Shown: positions 1 to 5,038 of the stretch, in pieces
Numbering within the stretch: the first letter of the stretch is position 1
Layout of the letters: every line of letters begins with the position of its first letter
Source: Spirochaetaceae bacterium
GTDB taxonomy: Bacteria > Spirochaetota > Spirochaetia > Treponematales > Rectinemataceae
Length of the DNA stretch: 5,038 bases
Direction: 5' to 3'
Assembly: GCA_003452735.1 (NCBI GenBank)
Contig: DMNL01000004.1
Coordinates: forward strand, 7,212 to 12,249
Notes under the pieces: model-generated
What the model saw: the letters and a program-made list of their open reading frames with translations, nothing else
What the model was told of the DNA's origin: nothing
The model's database searches: none
Position numbers and translations under genes: made by a program

Positions 1-31
1 AGCGCCTTGATGCGAAATATAGGTTTAGATT

Positions 32-868
32 ATGGTAGATGTTCAATCGTTTAAGGATGATCGCAATGTTGCGATCCAGAAAGTCGGAGTCAAAGGCCTC
101 AGATACCCCATAACCTTGCTCGACAAAGCTGAAAAATACCAGCACACAACAGCTACGGTCAATTTATTTGCAGACCTTCCGCATGATTTCAAAGGTACTC
201 ACATGAGCAGATTCATAGAGATCTTTGAGGAATATCGCAGCGACCTCTCGATGCCCAATGTGATTAAAATGCTAAAAAAGTTAAGAATAGAGCTGAATGC
301 GCAGACAACCTACACAGATATTCATTTTCCATACTTTATCAAAAAGACGGCACCTGTTTCGGAACAAACATCTATAATGAACTATGAATGCTTTTACGAA
401 GCAAGCTGCTCTGAAAAAGGGCATCGTTTTATTGCTGGTGTAATAGTGCCCGTGCAAACAGTCTGTCCATGTTCCAAAGCGATTTCAGATGGAGGAGCAC
501 ATAACCAGCGAGGCCTTGTGACACTTCAAGTATCTCTTGGCCCCTTTTTTTGGTTTGAAGACTTAATCCGAATAGTTGAGGAATCTGGCTCGAGCGAATT
601 ATTTACTCTCCTGAAACGCGAAGATGAAAAGTTTATAACTGAGAAGGCCTATATGCAGCCTCGCTTTGTAGAAGATGTCGTGAGAGAAGTATATTTAAAG
701 GTTGATGCTCTTCATCGCTTTCCATGGTTTTCGGTTGAAGCGGAGAATTTTGAGAGTATCCATAACCATTCTGCTTATGCATATGTTGAAAAAAGTGATC
801 GTTCGAAGATTGAACCAGTAAGTGGCGAACATGGAAGGCTAGATCAACTTGAATCTTCTTGCCCTTGA
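32..868 (+). CDS. folE2: GTP cyclohydrolase I type IB (FolE2)
   Basis: Cytosolic enzyme that converts GTP to 7,8-dihydroneopterin triphosphate plus formate, the first step of folate (and, in many bacteria, queuosine) synthesis. The 278-residue length fits the family (about 260-300). Seen in the sequence: an N-terminal VGVKGLRYPI stretch (residues 18-27), the conserved KGTHMSRF block (54-61), VCPCSK (144-149) with Cys147, the HNQRG block with His157, EDEKFITEKAY (197-207) with a conserved Glu, and a C-terminal HNHSAYA with His246. Family knowledge: a Cys, His, Glu and His set binds the catalytic metal in FolE2, and all four have counterparts here. About 25 polar residues follow the last motif and look like a non-conserved tail. 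The ATG at 32 is preceded by an in-frame TAG at 26-28, so no upstream start exists; the ribosome site is weak (AGG at 21-23). Where a zinc-dependent FolE coexists, FolE2 is often induced by zinc starvation; no Zur site can be judged from the 31 bases upstream. The family call is very secure. Confidence 0.95.
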   Translation: MVDVQSFKDDRNVAIQKVGVKGLRYPITLLDKAEKYQHTTATVNLFADLPHDFKGTHMSRFIEIFEEYRSDLSMPNVIKMLKKLRIELNAQTTYTDIHFPYFIKKTAPVSEQTSIMNYECFYEASCSEKGHRFIAGVIVPVQTVCPCSKAISDGGAHNQRGLVTLQVSLGPFFWFEDLIRIVEESGSSELFTLLKREDEKFITEKAYMQPRFVEDVVREVYLKVDALHRFPWFSVEAENFESIHNHSAYAYVEKSDRSKIEPVSGEHGRLDQLESSCP

Positions 869-923
869 TGTGAGGAATGTCGATCAATGTTAAGGATTTT
901 GGAGTAAGATGCATATTGGATCA

Positions 924-930
924 AGAGAGG
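924..930 (+). promoter_or_regulatory. Ribosome binding site of the small membrane protein gene
   Basis: The purine run AGAGAGG ends 7 nt before the ATG at 938. This is the clearest Shine-Dalgarno-like element in the window. It supports the 938 start over the internal ATG at 998, and supports the reality of the short, otherwise unrecognised gene. Confidence 0.7.
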
Positions 931-937
931 AAAAGAT

Positions 938-1294
938 ATGGAAAGCAATTATCCGGTCGATCCCAAGACTTTGAACGATAAAGGGACAAAGGGTGTAATG
1001 TCTTCGGTTGCAGGCCTTGGCTTTTTAGGTGTCGAGGCTTTGCTTGGCATCCCAATAGTTGGGACTGTAATATCCGCGGGGCTCATAGGGCTAGGTGCTA
1101 TAGGTCTCTTAGGAAAGACCAAGACCGACAAGATTTCCGGCACGGTGCTAGGTGCAGCAGGCATTGCAGGACTTGCTACTCTGTTTTTGCCTGGTTTATC
1201 ACATTCGCTGCTTTCCTTAGGTGGCGTAGGACTTCTTGGATATGGTCTTTTCAATCTTGTTGGATTTATTAGGGGCCTCAAAAAGAAGAAATGA
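938..1294 (+). CDS. Small glycine-rich multi-pass membrane protein, unknown function
   Basis: I do not recognise this 118-residue protein. A short polar N-terminus (1-18) is followed by a long hydrophobic stretch (about 20-58) that could form a two-helix hairpin. Then come a charged loop KTKTDK (60-65), further hydrophobic segments at about 66-84 and 86-111, and a basic end KKKK. That suggests three or four membrane segments with no cleavable signal peptide. Glycine recurs every three or four residues (for example 48, 51, 53, 56, 59 and 68, 72, 75, 78), a glycine-zipper-like pattern that allows tight helix packing. The start is supported by AGAGAGG 7 nt upstream. The stop overlaps the miaB start as ATGA, so the two genes are probably co-translated. 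The gap to folE2 is 69 nt, with no convincing promoter. A function in tRNA modification is not implied; it could be an envelope protein that simply shares the operon. Confidence in a real gene is good, and in any function nil. Confidence 0.75.
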   Translation: MESNYPVDPKTLNDKGTKGVMSSVAGLGFLGVEALLGIPIVGTVISAGLIGLGAIGLLGKTKTDKISGTVLGAAGIAGLATLFLPGLSHSLLSLGGVGLLGYGLFNLVGFIRGLKKKK

Positions 1295-2658
1295 AGAATT
1301 ATCATATCGAGACCTATGGCTGCGAAATGAATAAGGCTGAATCGGCAGCTATGGAGATGACTCTTAAAGAACATGGATGGGAGCAATCTAGAGAGCAAGA
1401 AGCTCAGCTAATCTTATTGAATACGTGCACCGTAAGAGCAACTGCAGAAAACCGCGTATGGAATCGTATTCATCAATTAACCGCACGCAAGAAAGAACAT
1501 AATTTCGTTCTGGCCGTTGTTGGTTGTATGGCAGAGCAGTATAAAAATGACATTCGAGAAAAAGCTCCCGGCGTCGACTATGTTCTTGGAACATTCCAAA
1601 AGCAATCATTTTCTCTTATGCTCGACACCATTGCAAATGGCCATAAGATCGAAGTCCTCGAGGAGAGCCCGAGTTACGTTTTCGGTGAGTTCCATCATGA
1701 GGGTGGGGCATTTCGATCTTTTATTCCCATAATGCATGGCTGCAACAATTTTTGCACCTACTGTATAGTGCCTTATGTACGGGGGCGCGAGATTTCGCGA
1801 AACCCTATGGATATTCTTCGAGAAATAGACAAGCTCGAAGATCTTGGTGTTCGTGAGATAACTCTTCTTGGACAGAATGTAAATTCCTATAGTTGGGAAA
1901 AAGATGGGACATTTTTAGATTTTCCCGGACTCCTAAAGATGATTGGGATGCACTTGCGAAAAAAGCAAGAAAGCAAAGATACGATGGGACGTTACGATGT
2001 GCCATTTAAGCAATCTGAGCGTGGAATTGGCTGGATTCGTTTTCTTACAAGCCATCCAAAAGATTTTTCTAAAGAGCTTATAGCAGTTATGGCAGAGGAT
2101 CCTTTTTTTTGTCATCACCTCCATTTGCCTCTGCAATCAGGCTCTAATACCATACTCTCCGCGATGAATCGCAAATATACTCGAGAATACTATCTTTCGG
2201 TAATCGATATTGCAAAGAAGGCAATTCCAGACCTTACATTTTCTACCGACATAATGGTTGGCTTCCCTGGTGAGACCGAAGAAGATCTTGAACAGACCTT
2301 AAGCCTCATGCAAAGTGTTCATTTCTCTTATGCTTTTATGTATCACTTCAACGAACGCGAAGGCACATTTGCTGCTGGACTACCAAATAAAGTACCTGAA
2401 AAAGTAAAAAAAGCAAGGCTTGCTCAGGTAATTGCTCTTCAAAAAGAGATAACCGCTTCTCTTATGAGAGAGCGGATTGGCCAAGTCGATGAAGTGCTCA
2501 TTGAAAACCGATCAAAGCAATCATTAAAAGAGCTATTGGCAAGGACATCACGCGATGAGATGGTGGTCTTTCCTGGCTCTCCAACAAGAATCGGGCAATT
2601 TGCCCAAGTAAGGTTTATATCGGTTGCTGGCAATACATTAAGAGGCGAGGAAGTGTGA
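1291..2658 (+). CDS. miaB: tRNA-2-methylthio-N6-dimethylallyladenosine synthase (MiaB)
   Basis: Radical-SAM methylthiotransferase that converts i6A to ms2i6A at position 37 of tRNAs reading codons that begin with U, which stabilises codon pairing and frame. At 455 residues it has normal length. The N-terminal methylthiotransferase domain (about 2-115) carries the three auxiliary-cluster cysteines: Cys11 (YGCEMN), Cys46 (NTCTVR) and Cys79 (VVGCMAEQ). The radical-SAM domain (about 140-375) has the CxxxCxxC motif at Cys151, Cys155 and Cys158, followed by PYVRGRE, and later LPLQSGS (279-285) and VGFPGETEED (323-332). A C-terminal TRAM-like RNA-binding domain spans about 390-450 with RDEMVVFPG. 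A charged insertion of some 20-25 residues (about 221-246) lies before WIRFLTSHPKD compared with the E. coli protein. The ATG overlaps the upstream stop (ATGA); the only ribosome-site candidate is the AAAAAGAAGAA run just before it, so translational coupling is likely. RimO and MtaB are sister families; the sequence around the cysteines and the TRAM end fit MiaB best. Confidence 0.96.
   Translation: MKNYHIETYGCEMNKAESAAMEMTLKEHGWEQSREQEAQLILLNTCTVRATAENRVWNRIHQLTARKKEHNFVLAVVGCMAEQYKNDIREKAPGVDYVLGTFQKQSFSLMLDTIANGHKIEVLEESPSYVFGEFHHEGGAFRSFIPIMHGCNNFCTYCIVPYVRGREISRNPMDILREIDKLEDLGVREITLLGQNVNSYSWEKDGTFLDFPGLLKMIGMHLRKKQESKDTMGRYDVPFKQSERGIGWIRFLTSHPKDFSKELIAVMAEDPFFCHHLHLPLQSGSNTILSAMNRKYTREYYLSVIDIAKKAIPDLTFSTDIMVGFPGETEEDLEQTLSLMQSVHFSYAFMYHFNEREGTFAAGLPNKVPEKVKKARLAQVIALQKEITASLMRERIGQVDEVLIENRSKQSLKELLARTSRDEMVVFPGSPTRIGQFAQVRFISVAGNTLRGEEV
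2647..2650 (+). promoter_or_regulatory. Ribosome binding site for the GTG-started SPOR gene
   Basis: GAGG ends 4 nt before the GTG at 2655, inside the last codons of miaB. The short spacing and GTG start suggest that translation relies partly on ribosomes finishing miaB. A second in-frame GTG at 2670 has no comparable element upstream, so 2655 is preferred. Confidence 0.5.
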
Positions 2659-3704
2659 AGATAAGAATTGTGAAGAGAAACAGAATACAGATATACGGCG
2701 ATCGCTGGTTTCTCAATTTCACAGTCTCATTTGCATTTTTCCTATCATTATTTATTTTTATTATTAGCTCATCCTCGGAGGCAGAGACATACAAAAGCTT
2801 GACTCAAGCACGACAAGCTGCGTCAAAGACTACAAGCCAAGATGCCTTGCGAGATGTCTTGCTTTCGGCAGTTTCGCAGCTACCTGTTAGAGATGGAATA
2901 GCCCTTTGTCAAGAGTATGAGGCAAAGGCTGGCCAGAACTTGAAAGCCGAGCTCAGGGGCATTCTTGGAGGACTATATTTGCTTCTTGGGCAAACAAAAG
3001 AAGCTGCTTCGTGGTATATAAAGGCCGCATCTATCGACGAGAAATACATTGTTGAGGCGCTAAGGCTTTCAATAGCAGTCGGCGATCAGAAAAGCGCATT
3101 ACTGCTTTTAAAAAACGAGGCTGTCTTGGCGGAATCTCGGACTATTTTTGAAATATGGCTTTCTCTTTATGATCAAGATTATGCTTCAGCTTCTTCAAAA
3201 GCGAGAGATGCATTAAATATCGTTACAAAGCCCCAATTGCGAAAAGAGCTTTTACTGCTGCAATATTTTGCGGATTTTGGTCAGTTTGGGGCTAGTCCAT
3301 CCAGCTTGGCAAAGGATTTTCCTAACTCAATAGAATCGGATTTGATTCTAGGAAAAGCTTTCCCTTCTTCATCGCTTATACTTTTTTTAGGGTTTTCGTG
3401 GATTAAGGGTCAAGCACCTCTGGTTGATTATGTGGGATCATCGAGCAGTTCTTCAGCGGTAGAAGAATATGGCTCTACAAGCGGAATCCAATGGTTGCAG
3501 GTGGGCTATTTTTCTTCGAAAGACAATGCTGAGCGGCTATCTAAAAACCTGACTAATCAGAAGTTCAGGACAAGGATCATAGAAACTAAAAACCAAGCTG
3601 GCGAGCTAAGATGGGCTGTCCATGTGGCAGTTGAAGAAGACTGGAAAAAAACACAGTCCAAGCTCAAAGACCTTGGATATGAATCTTATCCTATAGGCCC
3701 CTAA
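2655..3704 (+). CDS. Exported TPR-like protein with C-terminal SPOR domain
   Basis: Predicted 349-residue envelope protein. A basic N-terminus (KIRIVKRNR) precedes a hydrophobic segment at about 18-40, ending SSSSEAET. This could be a signal peptide cut after Ala43 or an uncleaved membrane anchor. Residues about 60-210 are helical, with TPR-like stretches such as LRGILGGLYLLLGQTKEAASWYIKAASID (about 100-128, quoted in part: GQTKEAASWYIKA). A serine-rich linker with six consecutive serines (262-267) leads to a SPOR domain at about 277-346: an IQWLQVGYFSS strand, the helix NAERLSKNL, and a final LKDLGYESYPI. SPOR domains bind glycan strands lacking stem peptides, typically at division sites, so a role in septal peptidoglycan or cell-envelope maintenance is inferred. 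The GTG start overlaps the miaB stop as GTGA. The gene is last in its unit and meets the minus-strand gene tail to tail. SPOR assignment is firm, the TPR call moderate, and the cellular role unknown. Confidence 0.87.
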   Translation: MKIRIVKRNRIQIYGDRWFLNFTVSFAFFLSLFIFIISSSSEAETYKSLTQARQAASKTTSQDALRDVLLSAVSQLPVRDGIALCQEYEAKAGQNLKAELRGILGGLYLLLGQTKEAASWYIKAASIDEKYIVEALRLSIAVGDQKSALLLLKNEAVLAESRTIFEIWLSLYDQDYASASSKARDALNIVTKPQLRKELLLLQYFADFGQFGASPSSLAKDFPNSIESDLILGKAFPSSSLILFLGFSWIKGQAPLVDYVGSSSSSSAVEEYGSTSGIQWLQVGYFSSKDNAERLSKNLTNQKFRTRIIETKNQAGELRWAVHVAVEEDWKKTQSKLKDLGYESYPIGP

Positions 3705-5038
3705 CTTGTTTTGATGAAGATATATGGTGTTCGATATTCTATTCTAGCACCCTCTGGTCCGATCTCGGCTGGTCGAAGGATGAGACGATTTATTGAGCCA
3801 TTCTCAGATTGATCGATAGAGATAATGAAGAGTAGCCTTTCTCCGACAAGTCCATTCGATTGAATCTGCAAGAAATCAAGCAATCGATATCCATCATAAT
3901 CATAGACTCTTGCGGCTCCCTCTCTGTATTTCCCATTTATTACAAGGATGCTCTTGGACTGATCAAGCACCAGCACAGAATGGTTATCACCAAGATAACG
4001 GCCTAGAAATATCGAATGATCAAGACTCGACAATATCTTGCTATATTCTGGAGAGTCCTTTGCATAATCAAACGATTTGTATCTCCCAGACCAACCCTCA
4101 TCGCGGCGGAAATGAGATACTTGTTGATCGATTATGCTGATCAATATCTCGTTTTGTCCTTTGGCATCAATTATAAAGATTCGATCGAGATCGCTTAGCT
4201 CTGAGAGCCTACAGGTAAGATATAGTCGATTGCCATTGCGTTCAGCACTTTTGATTATCCATCGTTGCTGAATCTCTTGGCCCTCTAATATCAGTGCATT
4301 ACTATTCGTATCTAGATATAGCGAACATTTGTTAGAGGTATCTGAATTCTTTGTCCAAAGTCGCTTGAGCCATAAGAGATATGACTGAGCGTCGCTTCCA
4401 GGAGGACCTTCTAAGATGGTATTGCTCTCTTTTAAAGGAGATTCCGATATTTTTTCTAAAATGAGGCGGTTTCTATTCCATCTATAGGTCTTATAAGAAA
4501 CGAAACCCTCTTTATTTGGCAATGATTCTACAACAATAGATGGGATAGCAAGATTATCAGAGTCCTGAAGATTTATAGACAAGCCTGCCTCTGAAAATAT
4601 TAGACTATACCCTCGATTTAGCTGTCGACGAAATATTGTCAGAGTTTGATTGTTAAAACTATCCAGACCCTGAATAAGAAGATCGGAAAGCCCATCCCCT
4701 GTAACATCAAGTGGCTGTATGGTTATGCTCTCTAGCTTTGAAGCCAGTATTTGGGCTTCAAAATGTCTGAGATAGACACCAAGATTTGATGAAAAGTCGG
4801 CAATTATCATCCACAAGACCGTGCTTCCGGCAGTTTTCTTGCATAGAATAACTTGCTCGAAATCTTCATCATCGTCGATATCTATGTCTATTGTCTTGAG
4901 AAAGATCTCACCCGGAAGAGGCGATATCTTTGCATGTTGTTGTGAAGCATTTTGAGACGAAACTTGGTTTTTATCTGATAAGCTTTCGAGGATAATGGTG
5001 CGATTCTCAATTGGCACCGAAGCTTGTAAGGTTTCTTG
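3701..5038 (-). CDS. FG-GAP/VCBS-like repeat protein, 5' end beyond the window
   Basis: A large minus-strand gene of unrecognised family. At least 445 codons are visible. A GTG at 5017 could start a 438-residue product, but the frame stays open through seven more codons to the edge. No Shine-Dalgarno-like sequence precedes that GTG, so the true start, and any signal peptide, probably lie outside. Numbering from the GTG, a polar N-terminal stretch (about 10-35) leads to two acidic loops: DIDIDDDEDFE (44-54) and DVTGDGLSDLLI (104-115). The second matches the D-x-x-G-D-G-x-x-D loop of FG-GAP/VCBS repeats, which bind calcium in beta-propellers, and the roughly 58-residue spacing suits consecutive blades. 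A looser copy is DAKGQNEILI (284-293), and beta-rich sequence continues to the end. An extracellular or surface beta-propeller is the inference; no protease or other catalytic motif is seen. Some treponemal adhesin-like proteins have similar loops, which I cannot test here. The stop codon overlaps that of the SPOR gene by 4 nt. Confidence 0.75.
   Translation of the reverse strand, partial: QETLQASVPIENRTIILESLSDKNQVSSQNASQQHAKISPLPGEIFLKTIDIDIDDDEDFEQVILCKKTAGSTVLWMIIADFSSNLGVYLRHFEAQILASKLESITIQPLDVTGDGLSDLLIQGLDSFNNQTLTIFRRQLNRGYSLIFSEAGLSINLQDSDNLAIPSIVVESLPNKEGFVSYKTYRWNRNRLILEKISESPLKESNTILEGPPGSDAQSYLLWLKRLWTKNSDTSNKCSLYLDTNSNALILEGQEIQQRWIIKSAERNGNRLYLTCRLSELSDLDRIFIIDAKGQNEILISIIDQQVSHFRRDEGWSGRYKSFDYAKDSPEYSKILSSLDHSIFLGRYLGDNHSVLVLDQSKSILVINGKYREGAARVYDYDGYRLLDFLQIQSNGLVGERLLFIISIDQSENGSINRLILRPAEIGPEGARIEYRTPYIFIKTS

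Noticed and set aside
1..54. Possible 3' tail of an upstream plus-strand gene (frame 1 open to a stop at 52-54, or frame 3 open to a stop at 36-38)
   Set aside because: Both tails are too short to identify and either frame could be open by chance. The upstream gene, if any, cannot be assigned.
882..910. Possible promoter before the membrane protein gene (TAAGAT as a -10 at 905-910)
   Set aside because: The -10 matches only four of six consensus bases and nothing like TTGACA sits 16-18 bases upstream (GATCAA there). It is not supportable.
633..914. Minus-strand reading frame of 93 codons opposite the end of folE2
   Set aside because: It lies opposite strongly conserved FolE2 coding sequence and shows no protein-family features.
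877..981. Short plus-strand reading frame of 34 codons in the gap after folE2
   Set aside because: It overlaps the start of the membrane protein in another frame, its GAGG lies only one base from the ATG, and the peptide has no recognisable features.
949..1398. Minus-strand reading frame of 149 codons opposite the membrane protein
   Set aside because: It mirrors the plus-strand gene, is rich in Pro and Ser as expected from antisense of Gly-rich codons, and crosses into miaB. The plus-strand gene has the ribosome site and the operon fit.
3675..3691. Small hairpin GGATA-7 nt-TATCC near the end of the SPOR gene
   Set aside because: The stem is five weak pairs, lies inside coding sequence, and is not followed by a T-tract, so it is not credible as a terminator.

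Overview
The window is a compact bacterial chromosomal segment with roughly 40-45% GC by eye. It holds five protein-coding genes and very little non-coding DNA. Gene content, and the look of the MiaB and SPOR proteins, suggest a spirochaete of the Treponema/Spirochaeta type. In particular, the MiaB C-terminal half, with its MYHFNEREGT-like stretch and GNTLRGEEV tail, resembles MiaB proteins I associate with that group. This placement is by impression and not by a search, and I hold it at moderate-to-low confidence.

Layout: (1) 32-868 (+) encodes FolE2, the type IB GTP cyclohydrolase that starts folate/pterin (and queuosine) synthesis. (2) After a 69-nt gap, 938-1294 (+) encodes an unrecognised 118-residue, glycine-rich membrane protein with a good ribosome binding site. 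(3) 1291-2658 (+) encodes MiaB, the radical-SAM methylthiotransferase acting on A37 of tRNAs; its start overlaps the previous stop (ATGA). (4) 2655-3704 (+) encodes an exported or membrane-anchored protein with helical, TPR-like repeats and a C-terminal SPOR (peptidoglycan-binding) domain; its GTG start overlaps the miaB stop (GTGA). (5) 3701 to the right edge (-) encodes a large protein with FG-GAP/VCBS-like acidic motifs. Its 3' end meets gene 4 tail to tail with a 4-nt overlap, and its frame is open to the window edge, so its true start lies outside.

Genes 2-4 look like one translationally coupled transcription unit, and folE2 may be its upstream member. The shared theme is housekeeping (cofactor synthesis and tRNA modification) plus two poorly characterised envelope proteins. 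No tRNA/rRNA genes, CRISPR arrays, insertion sequences, phage genes or convincing terminators were seen, and nothing resembles a defence or mobile system. The most open questions are the small glycine-rich membrane protein tied to miaB, the central insertion in MiaB, and the identity of the minus-strand propeller-like protein.
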